A DNA stretch of 16,336 bases from Flavipsychrobacter sp. (GCA_021156265.1 JAJNBR010000033.1:1-16336); one strand, 5' to 3'; positions 7,422 to 14,546 are shown, numbered from the stretch's first letter. Numbers and translations: made by a program. Notes: generated by a model not told the origin, from the sequence alone.

Positions 7422-8777
7422 CTAACGGTTCAACATAAAGCGGGCTACTTGTGTCTGCTCACCATTGGTTAGCCTGAGCTGGTACATTCCATTAGTTATT
7501 TCCAGGGGCAGGTTAATTTCCAGCTGATCGGTATTTGATGCTTCCATTGAAAATAGGCGTTGTCCGATTGCATTGACGATCTCAATTGTCGCGACCCCGC
7601 CCAACATCGGTGACTGAAGGAAGAATGTACCGTTGTTAGGATTTGGATAGAGCGCAATATCATTTAGCTGGCTGGCATCTGCCACTTTCAAAACCTGGTT
7701 GACATAGGCGGTATCGCTATAGCTCACACCGCCGCATGCACTGTCTCGTTGCACCCGCACATACAACCAGTCCATAGGGAAAACATCACTAAACAGCAGT
7801 CCTTTATATATCGTGTCGTTGGCATTTTGAATAGGAGCTCCGTTCCTATACCATTGGACGGTTGGTGTTCCACCGCCATTACTGATATGAGCTGTGAAGG
7901 TCATTTCCGTATAAGTGGGATAGATATCTCCATCTGCAGTTACTGAGGCCGATGCATACATACTTGGAAGGAAGGTGATCAGACTTAAGGCGACTGGTGA
8001 CATACACCCATCGCGCACAGTTTGCACTCCATAAAATCCTCCCACGGTAACGTTGGGCAGGTGCAGTGGCTGTGGCAATGTATAAAACGGACTTGAGGCA
8101 GGAGTATTCCAATAATAGTTGTCAACAACAGGAGTGTTATTGGCCACGTACATATGGAGCGTATCGCCACGGCATATCGGGGTATCTGCCAGCAGGGTTG
8201 GTGTTGGCAGGTCAATTACTTGTAGTGTATAATATCCCGTATCAGATTTACATCCGTTCGGGAGACTCGCTACCGCTTTATATGTTCCGTTATGACTGGT
8301 TGATAGACTAAAGATGGTACTATATGGCGCGCCGCCAGGCGTGTAGGCTGCGTAAGTAATACCGGGGCCGCCTGAACTCGTAAACTGGAGTGAGAGTCCG
8401 GAACCTGCACAGGGTGGTGCTGCTAATGTGATTATTGGTGTAGCGGGCGACTGGCTTACTGTTACATTCACCGTATCCTTGTAGACGCAACTGCCCGCAG
8501 TTGCGGTTACTATATAGCTTCCTGCATGGGCCATCGTTGTATTTGCTAATATTGGATTCTGGCCCGTAGAAAAGAACCCCGCAGGGCCGTTCCAGCTATA
8601 CGTTGCACCTGTTATTGTATTTGCCGACAAATGAAGGGCCCTTCCCGAACATACATTTCCCGGTGTATATGACGCGATCAGTAACTGGTTACACGGCTGC
8701 GCCAATGCAGCAGACGTACATATTCCGGCCAGTAACAACATCATGTATCCCTTGGGTGAGTACCATTTATTCAGCAT
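7422..8777 (-). CDS. Secreted Ig-like protein with T9SS C-terminal sorting domain
   Basis: The 451-residue product begins with an N-terminal signal peptide (hydrophobic core MMLLLAGICTSAALA, cleavage likely after ALA or AQ at about 26-27). It then has about four Ig/PKD-like modules of 70-85 residues, at roughly 36-108, 112-189, 192-270 and 275-363. Most modules open with a Cys-Gly motif (VCSG, PCAGSG, ICRGD) and close with a G-C pair. The last 80 residues (about 372-451) start LNDIALYPNPNNGTF and end with GMYQLRLTNGEQTQVARF, a typical type-A T9SS sorting domain. Such proteins cross the outer membrane and are anchored or released; adhesion or matrix roles are common, but no catalytic domain is visible here. 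A second ATG 33 bases in (MMLLL) is also a possible start. Confidence 0.87.
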   Translation of the reverse strand: MLNKWYSPKGYMMLLLAGICTSAALAQPCNQLLIASYTPGNVCSGRALHLSANTITGATYSWNGPAGFFSTGQNPILANTTMAHAGSYIVTATAGSCVYKDTVNVTVSQSPATPIITLAAPPCAGSGLSLQFTSSGGPGITYAAYTPGGAPYSTIFSLSTSHNGTYKAVASLPNGCKSDTGYYTLQVIDLPTPTLLADTPICRGDTLHMYVANNTPVVDNYYWNTPASSPFYTLPQPLHLPNVTVGGFYGVQTVRDGCMSPVALSLITFLPSMYASASVTADGDIYPTYTEMTFTAHISNGGGTPTVQWYRNGAPIQNANDTIYKGLLFSDVFPMDWLYVRVQRDSACGGVSYSDTAYVNQVLKVADASQLNDIALYPNPNNGTFFLQSPMLGGVATIEIVNAIGQRLFSMEASNTDQLEINLPLEITNGMYQLRLTNGEQTQVARFMLNR

Positions 8778-8858
8778 CAGGTAGAGATTTAGTTCAATAA
8801 CGTAAAGTGCTTGTTATAAAATTAATATTTTTTTGTTGCCGGGGTAGCTGTTTCTAAA

Positions 8859-8893
8859 AATAACAAAGCTCCCTAATCGGGAGCTTTGTTATT
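8859..8893 (-). terminator. Intrinsic terminator of the OmpA lipoprotein gene
   Basis: A perfect 15-bp stem (left arm 8859-8873, right arm 8879-8893) with a 5-base loop lies 18 bases past the stop of the OmpA-family lipoprotein gene. Read on the minus strand, the hairpin is GC-rich at the loop side (GGGAGC) and runs into a short T tract. The plus strand also has a T-rich region after it, so it might work both ways. It is the only clear Rho-independent terminator I found in the window. Confidence 0.85.
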
Positions 8894-8911
8894 AATTTAT
8901 TGTCTTTTTGT

Positions 8912-9574
8912 TTAGTTCGCCGCTGATTTTGCTTCCTGTTTCATTTTTTCATTGGCAAAGATCTGGAATTCCACACGGCGATTGTCGGCACGGCCGGCAT
9001 CCGTGTCGTTCGATGCGATAGGCTGCGTTTCACCATATCCGCGGGTGGTGATGCGTGCACTTTTGATGCCGCGATTAACCAGGTAGCCCGATACTGCTTG
9101 TGCGCGACGCTCCGACAAACCCTGGTTGTACTCATGAGTGCCACGGCTATCCGTATGGCCGGCAATTTCCAGGTTGGTATCAGGATATTTGTTCAGGATT
9201 GTGACAAGGTTATTAAGCGACGTAGTTGAATTAGCGCCTAGAGTTGCACTTGCAGTGGAGAATAATACTGCTTCGTCAAAGCGTACTACGATACCTTCGC
9301 CCACGCGTTCCACTTCAGCGCCCGGTACATCATTTTTGATCTCTTCGGCCTGCTTATCCATTTTGCGCCCGATGATAGCTCCTGCTGCGCCACCTACTGC
9401 GGCACCAATGATAGCGCCTGCGGCAGTATTGCCTGCAGCACGGCCAATAACACCACCTACTACCGCGCCACTGCCACCGCCTATTACTGCGCCTTTTTGA
9501 GTCTTATTCATCGAAGAGCAGCTGCCTAACATACCAGCCGCAATGAGCATTACCATACAAGTCCTTAGTTTCAT
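8912..9574 (-). CDS. OmpA-family outer-membrane lipoprotein (glycine-zipper + OmpA domain)
   Basis: The 220-residue protein has an N-terminal lipoprotein signal with lipobox LGSC; the lipidated Cys would be residue 19. A glycine-zipper region follows (about 28-68, repeated GxxxG with runs such as GAVVGGVIG and GAIIGAAVGG). The C-terminal OmpA domain spans about 95-210 with the peptidoglycan-binding signature GHTDSRGTHEYNQGLSERRAQ, where D and R are the residues that contact diaminopimelate in the family. It resembles YiaD/Pal-like proteins that tether the outer membrane to the cell wall. It is a single-gene unit with its own terminator downstream and a 145-bp divergent intergenic region upstream. 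Confidence 0.92.
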   Translation of the reverse strand: MKLRTCMVMLIAAGMLGSCSSMNKTQKGAVIGGGSGAVVGGVIGRAAGNTAAGAIIGAAVGGAAGAIIGRKMDKQAEEIKNDVPGAEVERVGEGIVVRFDEAVLFSTASATLGANSTTSLNNLVTILNKYPDTNLEIAGHTDSRGTHEYNQGLSERRAQAVSGYLVNRGIKSARITTRGYGETQPIASNDTDAGRADNRRVEFQIFANEKMKQEAKSAAN

Positions 9575-9719
9575 AACTGTCTTTATTGTTTAAAGAACTT
9601 TATAGAAAAACCGTGCCTCATCAGTTGAATGACACACCTAACGGTTGATATTCAAGCTTCTCGTATTTTGTAATCAGCCCGCTGTGGTCTATCTTGTACT
9701 GTTTCCAACCCTCCGGTAG
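9575..9719. other. Divergent intergenic region between OmpA lipoprotein and deacetylase cassette
   Basis: This 145-bp stretch must hold the promoters of both flanking transcription units. I see no full TAnnTTTG match. On the plus strand a TTG at 9645-9647 and TATTTTG at 9664-9670 form a weak candidate for the cassette. On the minus strand the segment 9734-9624 is an open, protein-like reading stretch without a start codon, possibly a gene remnant. Confidence 0.4.
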
Positions 9720-10574
9720 ATGGCGAAGTTGATGTTAGTTTGGGATTATGATACGCCGATAGCGCGTATAACTGCTACAAAACCATATAATTATGTTTTT
9801 GAGGCCTGCCTGGAGGAGGAGGCTAGCGTCGATTTCATCCTTCAGACTGCGCGGGACCTCGGCGCAAAATATACGTTTGCAGTTGTGGGCTTTGGGGCTG
9901 AAAAATCAGTTGCACCATTTGATGTCAGGCACGTAATACAAAAGATCGCTATAGCTGGCCACGAAGTGGCATCCCATTCGTGGAAACATGAGTGGCTGCC
10001 GTTTCTCACTCCTTACCAGTTGGAAAAAACCATCGAACGCAGCAAGTTCATTTTGGAAGACTGTATTGGCGATAACTACAAAGTCAATGGCTTTGTACTG
10101 CCGCACGACCGGCCTATGAGCTGGTATTCCAGGGGCGCTTTTAGTTCAGGCGATCGTGCATTGTATCCTTTAGCAAAGGGCGCAAGTATAGGCGGTGTAG
10201 CGAACGTTTTACAAAAACATAATTATCGCTGGGTGCGGGTGAATTACAGGCCCTTGTGGCAAAAACTGGTGGACTGGAAAGGCGAAAATCGTGCAATGCG
10301 GTTGAACAGAAAGTTTGTTAGCGCAAGTGGTTTTCATTTTGTGCCTGAACACACCATGGAATTTGGGCAACCCACCCTTGATGCCTTGCAATGGGCGGTC
10401 AGGCACGACAAGCCACTGGTTGTTGCAGGTCACCCCGGAGCCTTTAGTTTTAGAAAAGAAAATCTTGATAACTTCAAGCGCTTTATCGAGCTGGTAGCCA
10501 ACCACGTCGATAAAAAGGAAATAGAATTGACCACAATTTCAGACTATCTTAATTTGCAAGAGCATGGAAGATAA
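9720..10574 (+). CDS. Polysaccharide deacetylase family protein (NodB-like)
   Basis: This 284-residue protein has the carbohydrate esterase 4 / NodB-like arrangement. An N-terminal strand ends in WDYD (D9, D11), in the place of the usual TFDD. Next comes the metal-binding H-S-x-x-H motif at 86-90 (SHSWKH context, preceded by GHEVA). A later GHPG containing H238 is a candidate for the general-acid histidine. No signal peptide is seen, so a cytoplasmic action on a soluble or lipid-linked sugar precursor is likelier than cell-wall deacetylation. The start ATG 9720 directly follows an in-frame TAG; ATG 9732 is an alternative. The 3' end overlaps the ACP gene by 11 bp, pointing to translational coupling. 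It is the first gene of a four-gene cassette with acyl-transfer functions. Confidence 0.85.
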   Translation: MAKLMLVWDYDTPIARITATKPYNYVFEACLEEEASVDFILQTARDLGAKYTFAVVGFGAEKSVAPFDVRHVIQKIAIAGHEVASHSWKHEWLPFLTPYQLEKTIERSKFILEDCIGDNYKVNGFVLPHDRPMSWYSRGAFSSGDRALYPLAKGASIGGVANVLQKHNYRWVRVNYRPLWQKLVDWKGENRAMRLNRKFVSASGFHFVPEHTMEFGQPTLDALQWAVRHDKPLVVAGHPGAFSFRKENLDNFKRFIELVANHVDKKEIELTTISDYLNLQEHGR

Positions 10575-10791
10575 ATTTTTATCCCTGTTCAGGGAACAAT
10601 TTATAGAGACGGATACAGCCGCTATCAACCACGATACCGAGTTCAGGACTATTGATGAATGGAGTTCGCTGTTGGCATTGTGTGTAATAGCGATGGTAGA
10701 TGAGCACTACAGTGTGAAGCTGTCGGATGTGGATATGAAATCATGCATGAAGGTGGCTGATATATACAGCATTGTTTCTTCCAGGGCATAA
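10564..10791 (+). CDS. Acyl carrier protein (stand-alone, atypical DSL motif)
   Basis: The 75-residue acidic helical protein has ACP length. The helix II start reads EWSSLLALCVIAMVDEHY (32-49). S35 sits where the phosphopantetheine serine is expected, although the usual Asp before it is Ser34. The tail VADIYSIVSSRA matches the final ACP helix. The protein would carry acyl chains as thioesters for the next gene product, a ketoacyl-ACP synthase III, whose start is 2 bp downstream. Such specialised ACPs are common in surface-polysaccharide and lipid clusters. It overlaps the deacetylase gene by 11 bp. Confidence 0.85.
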   Translation: MEDKFLSLFREQFIETDTAAINHDTEFRTIDEWSSLLALCVIAMVDEHYSVKLSDVDMKSCMKVADIYSIVSSRA

Positions 10792-10793
10792 TC

Positions 10794-11798
10794 ATGGCAT
10801 ACATATCCGGCATATCCTATTATACACCGCAACAGGTACTCACCAACGATACCTTAAAGGAAATGTATCCCAATGGTGAGATCGATAAAGCGGAACAGAT
10901 AACCGGCATAAAAAAACGCCATTTAGCGGCACGCGACGAGTCTACTTCAGACATGGCTGTCCACGCTGCAGAAAAGTTGTTTGCTGAACACGGTATTGAT
11001 AGGTCTACTATTGACTTTGTGATCGTCTGCACCCAAACGCCGGACTACTATTTACCGTCTACGTCCTGCATAGTGCAGAATGCATTGGGACTGGCTACTA
11101 CCACCGGCGCGCTCGATATCAATATGGGATGCTCCGGCTATGTCTACAGTCTCGGCATGGCCAAAGGGATGGTGGAGTCAGGTATCTCAAAAAATGTATT
11201 GCTGCTGACGGCCGATATTTTTTCCCGGTTTATTCATCCAAAGGATAAGGCCAACCAGATCATCTTTGGCGACGCAGCCAGTGCCACGCTCATTACCGCT
11301 TTGCCCGGCGGTTTCAAGCTGAACGATTTCGTGTTTGGTACAGATGGCAGCGGTGCTGAAAATTTGATAATAAAAGAGGGCGCCGGTAAGCATTTTAATA
11401 AAACCTTCGAAGAACGCTTCGATGAATACGGGAACGTGTTGTCCGACTCGTATTTGTACATGAACGGCAATAACGTGTTCTCATTTACGATACAGTCTGT
11501 GCCGGTGTTGATAAAGCAAGTGCTGGAAAAGAACAGGCTTGAACTCGACAACGTCGATCACTTCATTTTCCACCAGGCCAACAATTTTATACTCGAATAC
11601 CTGCGCAAAAAGATCAAAATACCTGCTGAAAAGTTTATCCGGAATATTGAGCAGTTAGGCAATACCACCTCCAGTACCATTCCGCTGGCTTTCAAAGATG
11701 CCATCGATCAGCAGCGTTTCAAAACCGGTGAGCACGTGTTACTGGCCGGTTACGGAGTTGGTTTTTCCTGGGCAGGTGCAACAGTAACTGTTTGCTGA
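10794..11798 (+). CDS. 3-oxoacyl-ACP synthase III family protein (FabH-like)
   Basis: This 334-residue thiolase-fold enzyme has the full FabH catalytic triad in register: Cys113 in DINMGCSGYVYSLG, His260 in FIFHQANN and Asn290 in LGNTTSS. Its C-terminal GYGVGFSWAGATV is also family-typical. FabH enzymes condense acyl-CoA with malonyl-ACP. Some cluster-bound relatives instead move an acyl group onto an amine or alcohol. The intact triad supports true condensation. No ketoreductase or dehydratase lies beside it, so the product may stay a 3-ketoacyl chain or be reduced by fatty-acid enzymes encoded elsewhere. It lies 2 bp after the ACP gene and 1 bp before the GNAT gene. It is unlikely to be the sole housekeeping fabH, because it sits with a private ACP, away from plsX, rpmF or accessory fab genes. 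Confidence 0.93.
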   Translation: MAYISGISYYTPQQVLTNDTLKEMYPNGEIDKAEQITGIKKRHLAARDESTSDMAVHAAEKLFAEHGIDRSTIDFVIVCTQTPDYYLPSTSCIVQNALGLATTTGALDINMGCSGYVYSLGMAKGMVESGISKNVLLLTADIFSRFIHPKDKANQIIFGDAASATLITALPGGFKLNDFVFGTDGSGAENLIIKEGAGKHFNKTFEERFDEYGNVLSDSYLYMNGNNVFSFTIQSVPVLIKQVLEKNRLELDNVDHFIFHQANNFILEYLRKKIKIPAEKFIRNIEQLGNTTSSTIPLAFKDAIDQQRFKTGEHVLLAGYGVGFSWAGATVTVC

Positions 11799-11799
11799 T

Positions 11800-12846
11800 A
11801 TGCGTAATGCAGCCAAAATACTTTCCCTGCTCGAAGCCCGTGGCTTCAGCTTTTCATTTCTTAGCGAAGGGGATGTTGAAGTGCACAGGAATTTCGTTGC
11901 GCGCAACTGGCCCAACGCGGTTACACGGAGTAACTACGAGTACAATAAGTGGAAGTATGGCACGCGTGCAAATGGTAGTGTTAACCTGCTGCTGTGTAAG
12001 AAAGACCGGCAAATAATAGGACAGATCGGCTACATTCCGGCAAGGCTGAATATCAACGGCAAAGGGCATCACTGTGTATGGGGTTGCAATTTTAAAGTGG
12101 ACGATGACTATAAGGAATTAGGTATTGGCGCTGCGCTGGAGCTGTATGCAGCTGACGTTTTTCCCGTCATACTGGGGAATACTCCCTCGGCAGATTCGAT
12201 GAAATATAAGAAGTCTATCGGCTATAAATTCCTTGAAGGGCCGCGCGTCATGATGTACCCGGTCAAAGCTGACCACCTGCTGCAATTGAAAGGCAGGAAA
12301 CTGCCGCTAGTAGTACTGCAGGTTGCTTCTGCTGTGGCTAATCCCGTCTTGGCAGCATACAACACTCTTAGGCTGCCTGCCCAGTCTGACGAATGGACGC
12401 CGGCAAACGAAGCCCGTGTTGCAGAGAGAATTGCTGTAAAACAAAATCAAATTGCAGTCCCCTTTATCCTCCATGATGAGCAATTCCTGCAATGGCGTTG
12501 CAACCTGCCTGCGGGACTCAGGGAGAAAGCGAGGTTGTTTGTGTATTCAGGCGATGAACTTAGCTATGTTATCTGTAGTGTTTCCGGCAAGTTGCTGAAC
12601 GTTTATGACTTTAGCTTTGCAGACAGGTCAGCGCTTAGATCATTCATAAAACAAGTTTCTTCGATCGAAGACATTAGTACCATTCGCATACAGGCTAACA
12701 GCAGCGAGGAAGAGACCCTGCTTCGGAGATCAGGGTTTATTGCATTTCGCAACAAGGCAGTCATCACAGCCTACTCGCGTGAAAAACTGTTTGAGCGGTT
12801 TGATAAAATGCACGTCGATGGTTTTGACGGCGATATCGATCTTTAA
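11800..12846 (+). CDS. GNAT-family acyltransferase, probably two-domain
   Basis: The 348-residue protein has a GNAT domain in its first half (about 15-165): a CVWGCNFKVDDDYKELGIGAAL stretch resembles motif A (K-x-x-G-x-G/A), followed by GNTPSADSMKYKKSIGYKF, the usual GNAT final-helix pattern. The second half (about 205-340) has HDEQFLQWRC and ETLLRRSGFIAFRNKAV. This looks like a second, degenerate GNAT/FemAB-like domain without a clear CoA-binding loop. The acceptor is unknown. Coming after an ACP and a ketoacyl synthase, it may use acyl-ACP as donor to acylate a sugar amine. It starts 1 bp after the KAS III stop, giving a compact operon. Its stop is 2 bp from that of the convergent OmpA protein. 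Confidence 0.78.
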   Translation: MRNAAKILSLLEARGFSFSFLSEGDVEVHRNFVARNWPNAVTRSNYEYNKWKYGTRANGSVNLLLCKKDRQIIGQIGYIPARLNINGKGHHCVWGCNFKVDDDYKELGIGAALELYAADVFPVILGNTPSADSMKYKKSIGYKFLEGPRVMMYPVKADHLLQLKGRKLPLVVLQVASAVANPVLAAYNTLRLPAQSDEWTPANEARVAERIAVKQNQIAVPFILHDEQFLQWRCNLPAGLREKARLFVYSGDELSYVICSVSGKLLNVYDFSFADRSALRSFIKQVSSIEDISTIRIQANSSEEETLLRRSGFIAFRNKAVITAYSREKLFERFDKMHVDGFDGDIDL

Positions 12847-12848
12847 TA

Positions 12849-13679
12849 TTACTTGTCAAGTATGCGTATCTCCACCCGACGGTTCATCATTTGGTCTTCA
12901 GCTGTCCGTTCCGGGTTCCTAAGCGGCCGGGTGCGTGCGAATCCATGGTATTCCAGCCTGGTTATTGCGATGCCGTTTTTCACAAGGTAATCGCGTACTG
13001 CTTTAGCTCTTTGTGTGGAAAGCTCGAATTCACCGGGCTCAATATCAATACCGTCACGTGGCTGGTCGCAGCAAATATGGCCTTCTATCCGTATACGCAC
13101 AGTAGGATGTTGCTTTAGTGCAGCCAGCAGCTGTTCCAGGACAGGGGTAGATTTTTTTAGCCAATAATCGGAACCGCCTTCGAAATATACATTGTCAAGT
13201 CGCAGTGTTTCATTCTTTTTTACGTTGCTGAGATCGATGCTTTTTGCCGGTGTTTTCTTCGGAGTATTAGATGAGCGTTGAAATCCCCCGGGAATGATGT
13301 CGACACGCCTATCTTCACGATAGCCGGCAGTTCCATTAAGCACATCTCTTTTCACTTCGCCTTTGCCGATCACCGTTTCAATATCTTGCTCCCGGAAACC
13401 CAGGCTCAGCAGGTAAGTCTTGATATTACCAGCGCGGATTTCAGACAATCCGACGTTTGCTTCTTCAGAGCCCAGGTAGTCGGCGTAACCGATAATGCCC
13501 AGCTTTTTGCCGGGTTGCAAAATATCGTAATAGACCAATGAGTCTATTTTCAATTGTTCTGATTGCTTAATGGCTGATATGCCGAGATCAAAGTACGCGC
13601 TGATAGTATCTCGCTTTGACTGTGCAAACAAGTAGGAGGGTAGTACAAGCAGGCAGAGGTAAAAAGCTGTTTTCACCAT
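12849..13679 (-). CDS. Double OmpA-domain envelope protein, copy B (downstream)
   Basis: This 276-residue secreted protein has a signal peptide (hydrophobic AFYLCLLVLPSYLFA, cleavage about residue 19-20, AQ). The first OmpA-like domain spans about 24-131: GYADYLGSEEANVGLSEIRA and REDRRVDI. A linker rich in Lys, Pro, Ser and Thr follows (about 135-150). The second OmpA domain spans about 158-276: RIEGHICC, then LSTQRAKAVRDYL and NRRVEIRILDK. In domain 1 the Asp and Arg that bind peptidoglycan in the family are present; in domain 2 the usual GHTD is GHIC, a variant I recall in Bacteroidota OmpA proteins. There is no beta-barrel and no lipobox, so it is probably periplasmic. It lies 20 bp after its paralogue and is probably co-transcribed with it. 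Confidence 0.87.
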   Translation of the reverse strand: MVKTAFYLCLLVLPSYLFAQSKRDTISAYFDLGISAIKQSEQLKIDSLVYYDILQPGKKLGIIGYADYLGSEEANVGLSEIRAGNIKTYLLSLGFREQDIETVIGKGEVKRDVLNGTAGYREDRRVDIIPGGFQRSSNTPKKTPAKSIDLSNVKKNETLRLDNVYFEGGSDYWLKKSTPVLEQLLAALKQHPTVRIRIEGHICCDQPRDGIDIEPGEFELSTQRAKAVRDYLVKNGIAITRLEYHGFARTRPLRNPERTAEDQMMNRRVEIRILDK

Positions 13680-13699
13680 AAGCAGGGGTGTTTTTGATA

Positions 13700-14533
13700 T
13701 TACTTGTCAAGGATGCGGATCTCTACACGGCGGTTCATTATCTGGTCTTCATCCGTAAGTTCCGGATCCCTGAGTGGACGCGTACGCGCGAAGCCCTGGT
13801 ATTCCAGCCTTGTTACATCGATGCCATTTTCCACCAGGTAATCGCGTACCGCCCTTGCCCTGTTTGTGGAAAGGTCGAACTTACCGGTTTCAATATCAAG
13901 GCCATCAGGGTGGTCGCTTTCGCAGCAAATGTGGCCTTCTATGCGGATGCGCACGGTTGGATGTTGCTTCAGCGCTGCCAGGAGTTGTTGCAGCGCAGGT
14001 TCTGATTTCTTCAGCCACTGGTGACTGCCGCCAACAAAGTAGATATTATCCAGCCGGAGCGTTTCATTCTTTTTTATGTTGCTGAGATCGATGGGCTGGT
14101 TCGGTGTTGCCTTTGGAGTAATGACCGGCTTTTGAAATCCTCCGGGAATAATGTCAACCCGCCTGTCTTCGCGATAGCCTGCAGTTCCATTAAGCACATC
14201 TCTTTTTACTTCGCCTTTGCCGATCACCATTTCGATATCTTGTTCGCTCATGCCCAGGCCTACAAGGTATGTTTTGATATTGTTGGCGCGTGCCTCAGAC
14301 AGTCCGACGTTTGCCTCCTCAGAGCCCAGGTAATCGGCATAACCGATAATGCCCAGCTTTTGCCCGGGTTGCAAAATATCGTAATAGACCAACGAGTCTA
14401 TTTTCAATTGTTCCGGTTGCTTTATGGCGGATATGCCGAGATCAAAGTACACTGCAATAGTGTCTTGCTTTGCCTGGGCAAACAAATAGGAGGGCAGTAC
14501 AAGTAAGCAGAGGTAAAAAGCTGTTTTTACCAT
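13700..14533 (-). CDS. Double OmpA-domain envelope protein, copy A (upstream)
   Basis: This 277-residue paralogue of the neighbouring gene has the same plan: signal peptide identical over the first 20 residues, OmpA-like domain 1 (GYADYLGSEEANVGLSEARA), a Pro/Thr linker (TPKATPNQP), and OmpA domain 2 with GHICCES and LSTNRARAVRDYL. The linker and the segment after GHICC are the most divergent regions. Residues around 106-134 (IGKGEVKRDVLNGTAG onwards) are identical in both copies. It starts 13 bp after the rimO stop, so expression from the der-rimO transcript is plausible. The likely role is a periplasmic peptidoglycan-binding adaptor. I cannot tell whether the two copies form a heterodimer or are redundant. 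Confidence 0.87.
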   Translation of the reverse strand: MVKTAFYLCLLVLPSYLFAQAKQDTIAVYFDLGISAIKQPEQLKIDSLVYYDILQPGQKLGIIGYADYLGSEEANVGLSEARANNIKTYLVGLGMSEQDIEMVIGKGEVKRDVLNGTAGYREDRRVDIIPGGFQKPVITPKATPNQPIDLSNIKKNETLRLDNIYFVGGSHQWLKKSEPALQQLLAALKQHPTVRIRIEGHICCESDHPDGLDIETGKFDLSTNRARAVRDYLVENGIDVTRLEYQGFARTRPLRDPELTDEDQIMNRRVEIRILDK

Positions 14534-14546
14534 ACGCCGGGTGTTT

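Larger units (their letters stand above)
12847..14546 (-). repeat. Tandem gene duplication, unit about 851-854 bp
   Basis: Two adjacent copies of a double-OmpA-domain gene share the same layout. Stop codons lie at 12849 and 13700 (offset 851), starts at 13679 and 14533 (offset 854, one-codon indel). The similarity extends beyond the reading frames: upstream of both starts there is an AAAAACACCC-type stretch, and around both stops an ATTACTTGTCAAG-type stretch. This shows that the duplication included the short intergenic segment. Roughly four residues in five are identical by eye. Confidence 0.9.

Noticed and set aside
9378..9500. Gly/Ala-rich low-complexity region as a repeat or phase-variable tract
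   Set aside because: It is the coding sequence of a glycine zipper in the OmpA lipoprotein; codons vary and there is no perfect short tandem repeat.
9645..9670. Possible plus-strand promoter TTG ... TATTTTG for the deacetylase cassette
   Set aside because: It is one base short of TAnnTTTG and the 16-base spacer is shorter than usual, so it is not strong enough to list as a feature.
14021..14506. Plus-strand open frame of 161 codons opposite the OmpA copy, with a partner at 13278-13541
   Set aside because: Both are antisense shadows that resemble each other only because the genes below are duplicated.
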